Below are positions 13,701 to 25,600 of a stretch of DNA of 64,000 nt, piece after piece. The stretch's first letter is position 1; each line of letters starts with the position of its first letter. Made by a program: the position numbers and the translations under genes. Origin of the DNA: Macropodus opercularis. Lineage: Eukaryota; Chordata; Actinopteri; Anabantiformes; Osphronemidae. The stretch spans positions 11,665,001 through 11,729,000 of the forward strand of contig CM061104.1 in the NCBI GenBank assembly GCA_030770545.1, written 5' to 3'. A model generated the notes under the pieces. The model saw nothing but the letters and a program-made list of their open reading frames with translations. It ran no database searches and was not told the origin of the DNA.

Positions 13701-14910
13701 AACACTATGGCCCCACTAAACTACTGTTTAAATGTAAAGTCCCTAAATGAGCTATAATGAGAAAATGTGTTTGGATGCACACAGTCTAATCAGAAGGCAG
13801 AAACAGGGACTTCCCAGGAGATTTAGCTCACAGAACCAACCACCACCACGAAAACGGAAAATTAGAAAATGAGTTTCAGGTTCACATGATTTCTTAATGG
13901 CTTCCTTTGAGGACACAGGGCAAAACCACAATACAGGACAAGAGTAACATTTTATTGTTGCTCATACAGCGAGTGCGGATTTACTTTCTCAAACAGTAAA
14001 CAAACACGATGTGGCAAATGCTTTGGGGGTACGGGAAAATACACTGCAAGGGGATAGGGACACCACTGGTCAGAAAATGTGTGGGCATCAGATCGTGGCG
14101 AATTCAAATCCATAAATCTAAGATACATCCAGGCCCTTTCCCTCGTTCATCCCTCACGAGTGACCAAGTGCCCATTTCACCCCACCTACTCTAATTGTAG
14201 CTGTCCAGTGCCAATAGCAGAAGTGGTTTCCTACATGAAGACGGCTCATGGTTCCACAAAGTCAAAGTAAGCACCCAGAGGCAAAGATTGAACTTAGGCA
14301 TTAATTTGACTAAATCTGACTATAAATTATGTTTAGTATATCATCACCGGTCTTTTCTTTAACACAATAACTGGCCAAAACCTTGCTGAAGACCTTCCTA
14401 CACTAAGTCTACAAAATGAAGTAAGAGGAGCCAGTTAAACTGCAAGGGGATTAGTGTTGTGGTTGTGGTAAACATTAACAGACGCCCACCTCTCCTCAGC
14501 CAAGTAATGGGTGTCTGCTCCATTCACCTCAGGCCAGCAAATATTTCACAATGTCAAGTTATAAGCCTGCAACGTTTGAATATATGCAGCATCATATAAC
14601 TCCAGTCTGTCCATTCAGTTTGCTCGGTAGCAACCACAGCAACATAAGCAGGCTAATTATTAATTTAGAACTTGTAGGTGTTAACTACTCAGTTACTAAG
14701 TTGCTTTAATGAAACAAAAACAAGAGAGGAAAGTACAGAGCCTACCTTCTGTGGTGCTTTCAGCAGCCTGTGGACTCCAGCAATCTGGTTTATCAGAGGA
14801 ATATCTTCCCTGAACGTGTACAGAGGGGGTCTGGTGGGCTCGGGGAAATTGGTGCTGTTAAATGGATCAGTATCATCTAGAAACTGCACCCTGCATATAA
14901 ACGTGGCCAT
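4681..14910 (-). CDS. fhod3: FHOD3-like formin, first three coding exons (partial gene)
   Basis: Formin homology 2 domain-containing protein 3 assembles and bundles actin and is needed for sarcomere organisation in muscle. Three coding exons are visible on the minus strand: 14746-14910, 9942-10048 and 4681-4745. They join in phase (165, 107 and 65 nt) into about 112 codons, and each has a GT donor and AG acceptor. The product follows the N-terminus of vertebrate FHOD3 as I recall it: VQFLDDTDPFNSTNFPEP, then QLSHNGSYLDLE and LAEQRDELEGFQ, then ILRTQLSVRVHACI. This is the start of the GTPase-binding/armadillo-like regulatory region. FH1, FH2 and the autoregulatory tail lie beyond base 1. FHOD1 is less likely because the FNSTNFPEP and AGVHRLL stretches are FHOD3-like. 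Which teleost co-orthologue (a or b) cannot be decided. Confidence 0.9.
4746..9941 (-). other. fhod3 intron 2
   Basis: About 5.2 kb between exons 2 and 3. The 163-codon minus-strand frame at 6927-7418 has no recognisable domain, no splice context and no family similarity I can see, so I treat it as chance. Confidence 0.7.
9942..10048 (-). CDS. fhod3: fhod3 coding exon 2
   Basis: This 107-nt exon encodes DDCALQLSHNGSYLDLES and then TLAEQRDELEGFQEEGG. The acceptor is ATTCAG just above 10048 and the donor is GTAAGTC at 9941 downward. It ends two bases into a Gly codon that exon 3 completes. Confidence 0.9.
10049..14745 (-). other. fhod3 intron 1
   Basis: About 4.7 kb between exons 1 and 2. No coding sequence is recognised on either strand. 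First introns of this size often hold enhancers, but nothing in the sequence identifies one. Confidence 0.7.
14746..14910 (-). CDS. fhod3: fhod3 coding exon 1 with start codon
   Basis: This exon encodes 55 residues beginning MATFICRVQFLDD. The ATG is 14910-14908, chosen because human FHOD3 also starts MAT..CRVQFLDD; an upstream in-frame ATG at 14925 would add only five residues with no family support. The exon ends in phase 0 at AAG followed by the donor GTAGGC (14745-14740). Confidence 0.9.
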
Positions 14911-15420
14911 TGTGCATCCATGCAACGCGATTTCAGCTCATCAACAGCGGAGGAGACACCGCAGCCTGTGACAGACGCGCAGCCCCCCGGCCAGCAGTAC
15001 CGGCAGGTCCTCTGCAGTAGCAAAACCCTGCACCCTCTGTTATCCTTGGACCTTCTCCATTCGCGTCCCGCAGCGCAGATGACTCACACAACAGTCCGAA
15101 AGTAACGCTCCGGGGTCGCGCGTTCAGTCAGAGCGACGCGGATCGGAGCGGGGCCGCAGTGTCCAAGGGCATTGCGGGCGGTCGAGGTGCTGAGGCAGAC
15201 TGCGGAAGGGACTGCTACACTTGGCGTTTGGCCTGAGAGAGCGATGCGAAGCGGCTCCCTCCTCAAGCGGCAACTCTGCCAGGGGACGCAGCAGCCCGAG
15301 ACTTCAGCCGGCACAGCGCGCATTCCAAGCGCAAGGGCGGCCTCCACCGGAGGAGAGCAGCAGTCACGAGGCTGCGCTCTCATCCACCGTGTGCGCTCAG
15401 GTCCAAGGAGCAGATGATGT
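14911..15420 (-). promoter_or_regulatory. CpG-rich fhod3 5' UTR and promoter region
   Basis: This stretch directly upstream of the fhod3 ATG is clearly richer in G+C and CpG than its surroundings, densest at about 15105-15300 (repeated CGCG, GCGG and CGGA motifs). It fits a CpG-island promoter with a 5' UTR. Several overlapping open frames on both strands here are by-products of the base composition. No TATA box is obvious. The transcription start cannot be placed. Confidence 0.6.
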
Positions 15421-16185
15421 CTGAGGAGGCTGAAACATAAACACCGACACGTCACTAAAACAAACCACCATGTAGTTGGAAGGAAATATAGGAATAGAGA
15501 GTTACTGTTATTGTAGCTATGCGCAAAAAGGCTAATGGACGACTGGGTTTAAATGTGAAACACGTCTGTGTGTTTCATTTTAAAAAGAGCATTGTGCGCA
15601 TTACTGTGCACGTGTTTATACAGTAAGTCTGTGAATGATTTGTACAGTTAATAAATGTTTTATAAAGCAGTGTAATGACCTGTTAATGTTTTAGCAAAGC
15701 TTTGTGATTTCAATCATTCATTGTGGGTGTAATGCATGTACAGATTATTAGTATTTGTTTCATTGGAGAAATTATTCAACAATCATTTTTGTTCTTATAT
15801 TGAGAAATGAATTCTTAAGTAAGAAGCATTAATGTACACACAACCTCAAAAGAATCAAATGCTGCTGGTGGTAAAGGTGAATCTGGTTTTAATGGAAACA
15901 ATCAGTCATCGGTACCTCAGTGCGCTGCTTAGCACAAGAGTCCAGCCAGTCGATAACTGTTCCTTGGTGCTGAGCACTTCTGGGTGTGATTAACTGCATT
16001 TAAATGGCTTCTCTAAACCTCGCAAGCACAGGGACTTTCATGCACCGACCCGTTCTCATGATGGTCACGAGTGTGTGTGCTCATCTTTGCAGCTGCAACT
16101 GATGCTGTGACTAGTCAATATATTACAGAGGTCTGGTACATCTCACAGTGTGAGCCAGCAGCGTCCAGAGCCGCGCTGTAACGTC
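15421..16185. other. Spacer between divergent fhod3 and slc6a19
   Basis: AT-rich DNA between the CpG-rich block and the slc6a19 start codon. The right end must hold the slc6a19 promoter and 5' UTR. No clear TATA box or first exon could be fixed by eye. Confidence 0.5.
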
Positions 16186-19100
16186 ATGAAGCTACAACTC
16201 TCCAACCCAGGCCTGGAGGACAGGATATTGTCCCATTGGCAGCTGGAAAAGCTGGAGAAGGACGAGGCTGGAGACAGACCCAAATGGGACAACAAAGCCC
16301 AGTACTTGCTGACCTGTGTGGGGTTTTGTGTGGGACTAGGAAATGTCTGGCGGTTTCCCTATCTATGCCAGAGTCACGGAGGAGGCAAGTGACGCTTTCA
16401 TGCTTTACTGCGGTTACTTCATGATCAACTATGCACTAGATGAACATCAGGTGTGCTGCAAAGAATGTGTCTATGTGCTAATGCCTAATGGACGCACATT
16501 TACTGTAGTACTGTACATGACAGCGTTTCGTCTTTCATTGTGGTTTATGCAAATCTTCTTAGCTTTTCTTAACCTTAGTATACTGTCCTGTAATTAAACC
16601 TGGACTTTTTGGTTTCTCTTAATGAGAATTTAATAAATAAACATTTTAGGTTAGATCAAATTAAAAGTTGAACTCACTTGGGGTATTTAATTTCAATTGT
16701 TAGTTGTTTAGTTTTGTTTGTGGGATTAAGGAAGTTAAAATGATATATTAAACATTATGTCGTAATATTCTGCTCACTTTTGCTCATTCACTCAAGCCAA
16801 CACAAACCCTCTGCTGTGAATTTTTTTATGAAGGTTATAATTTCTCCAATTTAGAAACAGAAATTATAGCAGTGTAAGAGTAGAAGTGTTGGCAGAGCTG
16901 ATGTGTTGGATTTACCTGTAGAGGTACCTAATTAAACGGCCACTGGATGTATATTACCAATGGTGTTTACCTCTGTACAATCTTCCTGAAAGAATAAGTC
17001 CAAATTAATAACTATGCATTCAATTCCTTTTTTAAAAATATTTAAAATCACTATATCCTGCTACATTTACTTGTCCATGGCTTCATTTTCTTTTAATGCT
17101 CTAGGTGCCTTTATGATACCATTTCTGATCCTGCTGGCCCTTGAAGGAATCCCTCTTCTGCATCTTGAGTTTGCCATTGGGCAGCGTCTAAGAAGAGGCA
17201 GTTTGAGGGTGTGGGCTACAGTTCACCCATATTTGACTGGGATCGGTAAGAAGCGTTTGACACAGTGTTTGATGCAACTATAAAGGTGTGTGAAGAAACT
17301 GTGAAATATTCATGGCAGGAATCGCATCGATGTGCGTATCCCTGATGGTCAGTCTCTACTACAACACCATCATTGCCTGGATCCTCTGGTACTTCTTCAA
17401 CTCATTTCAACATCCTCTGCCGTGGAGCCAATGTCCCAACCGTGCTAATTTAACAGGTAGAGCCACTACTGCCCTACGACTACTACAGAACAACTATTGG
17501 TTCTAGTTGTTGGCTTTCTGACACATGCTCTTCTGTCAGGACTTACTTTAGAGTGTGAGGAAAGCTCCCCGGTGGATTATTACTGGTACAGAGAGACCCT
17601 GAACGTAAGTCCAACAATAGAAGAGGATGGTGGGCTGCAGTGGTGGATCCTCCTGTGTCATGTTTGTGCGTGGTCTGTGCTCTACGCCTGCATCATTCGT
17701 GGGATTGAGACAACTGGGAAGGTACAGCACACTGCTTCCTACAGGAGTGTATCGATCTCAGTTCAGCTAAACAATAACTAAATGGATATTTCTCAAGGCT
17801 GTGTATGTGACATCAACACTTCCCTACGTGGTGCTGACAATATTTCTGATCCGAGGCCTGACCCTGAAGGGCTCTTTGAATGGAGTGAAGTTTCTCTTCA
17901 CGCCAGATGTAAGTTGCAGTTAATCTTACAATATTATTATTATTCATTCAACCATCATCTCCCACACTGCACCTGCACCACGTCTTCCAGTTAGGAGAGC
18001 TGGCAAAGCCGTCGACGTGGCTGGATGCAGGGGCTCAGGTGTTTTATTCCTTCTCTCTGGCTTTTGGTGGGCTCATTTCCTTCTCCAGCTACAACCCAGT
18101 GCAGTAAGCGTGTCACGTTTTTCCGTCTGCCTGGTATGTGAGCTGATGTAAATCAATGTGAACACTCTCTCCAGTAACAACTGTGAACAGGATGCAGTGA
18201 TCATCTCCATCATCAATGGCATCACTTCAGTCTATGCTGCAACTGTCATTTACACCATAATCGGCTTCAGAGCAACAAAAAGATTTGACAACTGTCTCTC
18301 TGGGTATTTTGTGTCTTTTTATGTGTAAATATACAGCTTGTCATTGATCTGATCTCTTATATTTAAAGCCAACAGTGAAAAGCCTTTTAAACAACCAACT
18401 GCACTTTGGTTTTCAGAAACATTTTAGGATTAATCAATGCGTTTGATCTTGCTGAGGGAAACATCACTGAAAGCAGCTACAGTCAGGTTGTTCAAAGGCT
18501 GAATGAGACCAACCCTGAGGTGATTCGACAGGTGAATCTGACAACCTGTGACTTGAATACTTTTCTCAGTGAGGTAAAACTTACCCAGACATGAATGAGA
18601 TTATTTATCAACGGTCCTTTAAGCATGTGACGAAATGTGTTTTTGTCACAGGGAGTTGAAGGCACCGGTTTAGCCTTCATTGTGTTCACAGAGGCCATCA
18701 CCAAGATGCCCTTCTCGCCTCTGTGGGCCATTCTTTTCTTCGTGATGCTCTTTTGTCTCGGCCTGTCTTCAATGTTTGGTAATATGGAAGGCGTTCTAGT
18801 GCCACTGCAGGACCTCAACGTTTTCCCTAAGACGTGGCCCAAGGAGGCCGTCACTGGTAACTCCACATCCCATCCGTCATCTGTTGGTCATTATGATTTC
18901 TGTATATTTGATCAGTTCTTCGCTCTCGCTCAGGTGTAACGTGCATGCTGTGCTGCCTGGTGGGTCTGATATTTATTCAAGGCTCAGGAAACTACTGGCT
19001 CTCTCTCTTCGACACATATGGAGGATCCATTCCTCTGCTAATAGTCGCTTTCTGTGAGACAGTCTCAGTGGTCTACATATATGGCATAGACAGGTAATAT

Positions 19101-19585
19101 TTAACACACAGAGGATGTCATTGTTTTAATTGCAGTAGGTTAATGTTTGTTCATTCTAATCGTCCTCCTAGGTTCAATGGTGATATTGAGTTCATGATTG
19201 GACACAAACCCAACTTCTTCTGGCAGGTAACATGGAGAGTCATCAGCCCACTCATCATGGTTCTCATCTTGGTCTTTTACTTCCTTACTAAAGTATCTGA
19301 AAAGCTTCTTTATAAAACCTGGGATCCGACATCGGTAAATATTCAGATATTTTTAGATAATTCCCTCAATGTCCAATGCATCATCAAACTCTGAATCATT
19401 GTGTGTTTTTGTCTTTGCAGAACAATTTCCCAACACTGGAGCAAAAGGAATATCCACAGTGGATCTATGTGATCATCTTCATACTGGCAGGAATACCCAG
19501 CATTGGGATACCTTTCATTGCAGTCTGGAAATGTATAAAATCAAAGAAGAGCTCAAAAGCACAGCTCTACAATATGTCTGACTGA
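16186..19585 (+). CDS. slc6a19: B0AT1-like neutral amino-acid transporter (SLC6 family), complete
   Basis: SLC6A19 (B0AT1) is the sodium-coupled apical transporter of neutral amino acids in gut and kidney; in mammals it needs collectrin or ACE2 as partner. Twelve exons: 16186-16384, 17105-17245, 17319-17456, 17540-17721, 17798-17908, 17991-18103, 18175-18303, 18417-18573, 18652-18856, 18934-19093, 19172-19334, 19421-19585. They give 620 aa against 634 in human. Landmarks are RPKWDNKAQY before TM1, GLGNVWRFPYLCQSHGGG in TM1, FAIGQRLRRGSL, SSPVDYYWYRETLN, IRGIETTGK, SLAFGGLISFSSYNPVHNNC, EGTGLAFIVFTEAITKMP and FMIGHKPNFFWQVTWR. The extracellular loop between TM3 and TM4 has N-glycosylation sequons. 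The start at 16186 matches the human N-terminus; an in-frame ATG at 16150 would add 12 residues. SLC6A18 is the main alternative. The first intron has a GC donor. Confidence 0.9.
16385..17104 (+). other. slc6a19 intron 1, GC-AG type
   Basis: The coding frame requires exon 1 to end at 16384 (GGAG) and exon 2 to start at 17105 (GTGCC), restoring GGG-AFMIPF. The intron therefore begins GCAAGT and ends CTCTAG. AG|GCAAGT is the usual strong context of the minority GC donors. The nearest GT (16389) would break the frame. Confidence 0.85.
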
Positions 19586-21485
19586 TCCCAAATAAGGAAT
19601 TTACTTGAAGGTTTACCTGTGTGTCCAGTTGGAGGCGCTGTTGTGTGTCGAAAGTGTGTTAAATATCACACTGCATACGTTAGATATAATCTGCAGTATA
19701 TTAATCTGCATTTGTGTAGAATCTATCAAATGAATTAAACTACTTGCCCATTTTGTAGTTAGGAAAAATAGATGCTGCTAAAAAATAAGCAATGATAATG
19801 AAAATGATACACAATATTAAAAGTTTAATCACCAGTTTGTCGTGAGCAAGTATAAATGTGGAAGCACTGAAAATACACTGAAAATAAAATAACAGATGAT
19901 TAATAAGACCTGGTTTTGTTCCGTGGGTTCTTATTTGTGCTGCTTCTGTTATCAACATCATATGATGGTACGTTACACAAGGTCTTTGTATTACACAAAG
20001 AGCAGGCTGGCTAATATTCATGTTTGAACCTATGTTTTGTTTTTACTAAAAATCAATGCCTGATTCTACATGGCTGAAATTGTTTGCATTGTTATAAACC
20101 ATTGTTCTTCAGTTGAAACCGCTTGCAAGGTGTCCAAAAGCAAACCTTACATAAAGCTTAAAACTGTCACTCAACAGCTGGGGTAGAACAGCCTTAGTCA
20201 AATGTGTAAAGCTCTGATTGCTACTGATCTGAACAAGCCTCAACCAGAAGGTTAATGGAATTAATTATTAATTTGGTTCTAAATGAAATGCATTTTATTG
20301 AATTATGGCTGGAATTATTTTTCATTTAAAGTTGCATTTCTCATCCCTTATGGTGTTACCTTGGTATTCAAGGAACCTCCTCTGCTGAACATGCAACTGC
20401 CCACTGGGATGCGTGGGAGCGTAGAACTCATATCTAGGACGTGTTCGTGGCTGCAATTGGAAAAGCAAGATGGTAAAATGGAGGAATCCACTGTACATAC
20501 AGTATACGATCCAGCTGTCTAACTGCAGTAGGTATCATTTCCTTCAGTTCCTATATACACTGTACATGTCAACAGGTAAACATGCACTCACTCACTGGCT
20601 ACTTGAAATAGCTTCGATAAAAGTCAAAGTCCCAGCATTAGTTAGACTGTTTATCGTCTCTTAGATACGAGCTACGTACCTGATTGTGACAAGTGAACTA
20701 TTGCACAGATTTTAATACAAATGCATGAAATCTTAAGTCAGTTACTATTATTACCATTTGAAACCACTTTAAAACGTGATTTTTCTCTCATCAGGGAAAC
20801 ATCTGCGTGATACAGTACAGTCACAGTAGCTTTCCCTGCAAGTGTGAAGAGGGATTGCATGATGTGTCCATTATGTCATTTGTTGCACGTCAACATTGCA
20901 TGTGGGTGTATGACACTGTGCCTGAGTGCGTGAGGGTGCATGCATGTGCTCACTGTCCATGCGCACGTGTGTGCATGTGGGTACGTTTTTGTGGTGCGGG
21001 TGGACAGTGATATTGTCCCCCCACTGTCACGTGCTTTGGAATATGCTGGCTGGCTTTGTTGTGCCTCTGTCTGTTCTGCTTTTCTGGCACTTTCATACAA
21101 TAGTGCACTTGAACACAGTGATGTTAGTGAGCCTTTCAAACTACTACAGCTTGAATTCCAGCTGTTAGGAAAGACTAGTATCCCAAAGTAGGATACATGG
21201 CACAGGATACATCATCAAGAAACAGCAGCAAGGATTGAGTGGAGCATCAAAACAAAGGTGACTATCGACCCACGCCACAGAAAAGCGGTTTAATTAGTTA
21301 CTACAGGAACTGCTTACTGACATGTTAATAAGTTAATTGCAAAAGTGGTTTTGTATTCATTAACTGAACGCGCTTAGTGAAACATGAATTATATTGTTGC
21401 GACATCTGCATGAGTGCCTACGTTAACACTGTAGTAACAATGGAACAAGAGTGCGACAAGTTCAACTGTTTTTTGACCCTCAATC
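19586..21485. other. slc6a19 3' UTR and spacer to the ferroportin gene
   Basis: An AATAAA at 19883-19888 is a plausible slc6a19 polyadenylation signal, giving a 3' UTR of about 0.3 kb. The rest is AT-rich and without a recognised gene. The right part must hold the promoter and 5' UTR of the ferroportin gene; TG/CA-rich sequence at about 20895-21005 is low-complexity. Confidence 0.5.
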
Positions 21486-24344
21486 ATGCCCCAGGCAATG
21501 TCCCGGCGAGCTGATGCCTCCCAGTGTGGGGGGGTCGTGGTTGAGTTTGAGTCTGACGACATCAGGGATGCGAGAGCTAAGAAAGCTAAAAGTATACCAG
21601 GTGAAGTCAACTTTAAATGAAACCACAGCCTGTTCGTTTTGTGTGCAGCAAATGTAATATGCACCTCATTTGAGTCTCGTGCTTTTCCTCGTAAGGTTCA
21701 GCTCTTATCTACCTCAAAGGTCCCAAGTTCCTCATCTATGTGAGTGGAGCGTTGTCAATGTGGGTAAGAATCATTTCCTCAAGAAAGTCACTCCTGGAGC
21801 AAGAGATAAGACATTGACTCATAGATAACAGTACGGTGGTCTACGTATTGAAAGCACTTTTGCAGCTCCTTGATGCACAACAGCGTTTTCTGTTTCATTA
21901 ACCAGGGTGACCGCATGTGGCACTTTGCTATCTCTGTGTTCCTGATTGAGCTGTACGGACGCAACCTGCTGTTGACTGCGGTGTTTGGATTGGTAGTGGC
22001 TGGGTCAGTGCTCCTGCTGGGGGCTCTGATTGGAGACTGGGTCGATCGCAATCCCCGGAATAAAGGTGCACAACTATTTCACACCCGCTTTAACATTTTA
22101 GCATGCAGCGTGTCATAGAGCAGCCTGCTGGTTTCCTGTCCCACCACGTCGCAAATTGCATTCACCCTATGTCCTTAATGTAAATCGGTCTCTGATTTGA
22201 TTGCTAGACTCAACACCAGCAGGACTCAAGGCACAAGGATCAAAGCCACACAGCTCGTCTGAAACTGCTCTTTTTTCTGTTCCCTATTTTAGTTGCACAT
22301 GCGTCTCTTTTCATTCAGAACATCTCTGTGACAGTATGTAGCATTGTGCTCATGTTGGTGTTCTCATACAAGCAAAGGATTGAACTAATCTGGGATGGAT
22401 GGCTTACTGTGAGTACACAACCCATGTGATTACCAAATACATTTCATACCATGATAATCTGTCGATCTAACAGGATACTTACCCTGAGTGAAACCAAAGG
22501 AGTTCTTGCTGCTGCTGCTGTTGTTCCCCCTGTCCTGTGTCCCTGTTGTCTCTACTTCTGAGGTTGTCACAACTCTGTGCCGTCATAGTAACATGTTGCA
22601 TCGCAAAACTCACACAAGGTGGTTTGTTATACGGTGGTGATCATCCTGGCAGATGTGGCAAACCTCGCAAGCACAGCGCTGACCATCGCCATTCAGAGGG
22701 ACTGGATTGTGGTCATCACGGGCTACAACCGAGGCCACCTAGCCGGTGAGGATCTGGTAGAACAGTGTGTGATTTGGTAGAACAGGTCCGTTGCTGCTCT
22801 CAGTCGAAGTCCACTTGTGGAAGCTCATTAACATCTGTGTCTCTGATGCTCACAAAAGGAATGAATGCAACCATGAGGCGCATAGATCAGGTGACGAACA
22901 TCCTGGCCCCACTCGCAGTGGGACAGGTCATGACCTTGGCCTCCAACGTAGTTGGCTGTGGCTTCATCCTAGGCTGGAACCTCGTGTCTCTTATCGTGGA
23001 GTTCTTCTTCTTGTCACGGGTGTATCGCATCGTCCCTGCTCTTTCAGTCAAACCACCGGCTGTGGAGGTGGATCAGGTGTTTCTGCAGAGGGTGGAGAGG
23101 AGACACTCAGGTAAGGACTAGTTGTGTTGTGCTCTGATGGGAGGGTTGATAACCAGACACCACTGAGGAAACTGATCTAGCTCATATTTTGCACTGAACA
23201 CCGTTTGTACTGTTTTTGTGAAGCTACTGGAAGTGATCAAAATGAATCAGTGATCATTTTTCTCTCCAGTCGAAGAAAATGTTGAACAACCCCAAACTCT
23301 GACGGAAGGAAACAGTCACAGCGGCCTCCATCTGAAGGAAATCGCTAATCTGCCGCTGTGTTTCCGGAAGTTTCGCTGGCTGGTGAGCACCTGTAAGGAC
23401 GGCTGGATGGCCTACTATCGGCAGCCTGTCTTCCTGGCAGGAATGGGTCTGGCTTTCCTTTACACTACGGTGCTGGGCTTTGACTGCATTACGACTGGCT
23501 ATGCCTATACTCAGGGAATTAGCGGCTCACTCCTTAGTTTGCTTATGGGTGTATCGGCGATCACAGGGCTGATGGGCACTGTGATGTTCACCAGACTCAG
23601 GAAGACCTATGGCCTGGTTAATACAGGCATCATCTCGAGCTGCCTCCATCTGGGCTGCTTGCTGCTGTGTGTGTGCTCCGTGTTTGCCCCTGGGAGCCCT
23701 ATGGATCTTAGTTTGTTGATGCCCTACATCACCTTCAACTCCTCTGTTGAGTTCGGAGGGATGGCTAGCCAAAGACAAAAACACACCAATCTCCTGAGGG
23801 GAGGCAGTAATCAACCACTGCTACCCGACCGCTCCTCCATTCACTGGACCAATAACACTGTGCTTTTTGACAACGTGCCCTCTGGCACAGCACCAGAATC
23901 TTATATCTCCATTATCTTGCTGTTTCTAGGCGTTATCACAGCTCGCATTGGTGAGTAGTAGTAGAGAGCCCAAGCAGACACCCAAACACAAATGATTTCA
24001 TACATGTATTAACACATATATTTTGTATTTGTACATAATATGCCAGCTGAACTAACAGGTCACCTGATGACGTCTGTGTTTTAGGTCTCTGGTCCTTTGA
24101 CTTGACAGTGACCCAGCTACTGCAGGAGAACATCTGCGAGTCAGAGAGGGGTGTGGTCAATGGTGTGCAAAGCTCCATGAACTACCTGATGGATCTGCTT
24201 CACTTCATCATGGTGATCTCCGCTCCACAGCCGCAGCACTTTGGCATCTTAGTTATCATTTCTGTGTTATTCATCACCACCGGGCACACCATGTACTTCC
24301 TGTATGCACACAAAGCCAAGAAAAAACATCGCCTCGACACATAA
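21486..24344 (+). CDS. slc40a1: Ferroportin-like iron exporter, complete divergent copy
   Basis: Ferroportin (SLC40A1) exports ferrous iron across the plasma membrane and is shut down by hepcidin. Eight coding exons: 21486-21600, 21702-21763, 21906-22065, 22293-22408, 22619-22745, 22859-23110, 23270-23950, 24085-24344, all with GT-AG introns. They give 590 aa (human 571). Landmarks are WGDRMWHFAISVFLIELYG (TM1, metal-site Asp), LGALIGDWVDRNPRNK, ANLASTALTIAIQRDWIVV, MNATMRRIDQVTNILAP, LGFDCITTGYAYTQG (the Cys equals human Cys326, needed for hepcidin binding; about residue 350 here), ARIGLWSFDLTVTQLLQE and MDLLHFIMVI (metal-site His). Similarity to human is clearly lower than I recall for the main fish ferroportin, so I read this as a paralogue (slc40a1-like). 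The N-terminal 40 residues and the large extracellular loop are unlike human. A second in-frame ATG at 21498 has a better context. Confidence 0.9.
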
Positions 24345-25600
24345 GGAGCAAACATGGCCCACACTTCCAGGCGTGAGAAGCTCACCAGCGTTGACTCCAC
24401 TCTGCTCCTGTGAAATGAATGTCTCCCTCCTGTTCCTCTCACTCCACTCCCGATTTAGCCATTCATTTCAGCACAACACAGCAAGCGCCTGTCCCACCTC
24501 TGTTGCTTTCTTCCTGCAGGGCTACACGCCACAGCAGCAAACAACAACTCAGGTGAAGTAGAGTGGGAGACACGTCCTCCCTTCATCTACACATGTTGAG
24601 GTGGCTACAGTAAATGCAGCAAGGATACGTTCAGGGGAAGTGTCCTGATCCAAGGTCCAACAGGACACCAAGGTAACAGCTAAGGCACCAGCACATGCCT
24701 TTGCACACCCTGTAGGACTACTGTAAGGCCTTCATCAAACAAGCCTGTAATAGACATAGCTTTTTGGATGGGAGGGTGGATCTAAGGAAATATGTTTGAA
24801 ACTTTACTCAGTGAAGAACTGGTGTTGAAACTTATGTGATACATGAAATTACTAAAAAGACAAGACAGTATGACAGTTTGACAAGTGGCATTGATGTGAC
24901 TGATCCGTCCACTTGGAAATACTCCAGGATGTCCAAAAAGGAACACAAAGGGAACTTGACGTGAGACTGTTTGATTAAAACATAAATCAGAAAGGCACCC
25001 CCTTTAATGGACAGAAGCGAAAGGACTAAGTACTTCCTTCCCCTGGTTTGTTTCTCTGTGGATGAATCAAGCCAACATTTGCCTTTCTTTTGTGTATGTG
25101 CAGTAAACCTGGCTTATGGACAACAACAACAAAACCCATTTCCAATCCTCAATTCTCTATACTCTATTTTATTCTAACTGCTTGTGTATTTTGATAAATA
25201 AAAACAATTTCCGAACTTTCTTATCTTCCCATATAAAGTGTGAGATTAATAGTTTTTTAGTAGTCCAAGAGCAAAGCAATCTTCACTTTGTATTATGTTT
25301 GACATTGTTAACTGCATACGAATGTCGCTACTGTATTACACTCTGCTTCATTCTTTTACAGTTCAGATGAACTAAACATTACCTTACCTCAACTAAGTAG
25401 GAGACTAATGGGAATGGGACTACCCTCAGCTACTGTATGTTTTCAAATCTTCCTCATGTACAGTGAAAATAACATCAAAGACCATTTTGTCATACAACCA
25501 GCAACACTTCAATATATTTGTATAATCTTCCTGTGAAATTTCATGATTACGTATGTTGTCCTAATTTGTTTGACAACTGTGATAATAAAGATGACTGAAG
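24345..25600 (+). other. Probable 3' UTR of the ferroportin-like gene
   Basis: Non-coding sequence after the stop codon with AATAAA signals at 25197-25202 and 25584-25589. Either would end the transcript, giving a 3' UTR of about 0.87 or 1.26 kb. No coding exon is recognised. Confidence 0.5.

Noticed and set aside
15084..15455. Overlapping long open frames on both strands (60-123 codons)
   Set aside because: They lie in the CpG-rich fhod3 promoter, where few stop codons are expected, and encode Arg/Pro/Ala-rich sequence without similarity.
17601..17612. GTAAGT sequence that looks like a splice donor inside slc6a19 exon 4
   Set aside because: Reading through gives LNVSPTIEEDGGLQWW, which matches the family without a gap; splicing here would delete conserved sequence.
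21106..21129. Possible iron-responsive element (CAGTGA loop) upstream of the ferroportin gene
   Set aside because: The upper stem pairs at four of five positions, but the bulged C is missing, and it is about 360 bp from the ATG with no evidence that it is in the mRNA.
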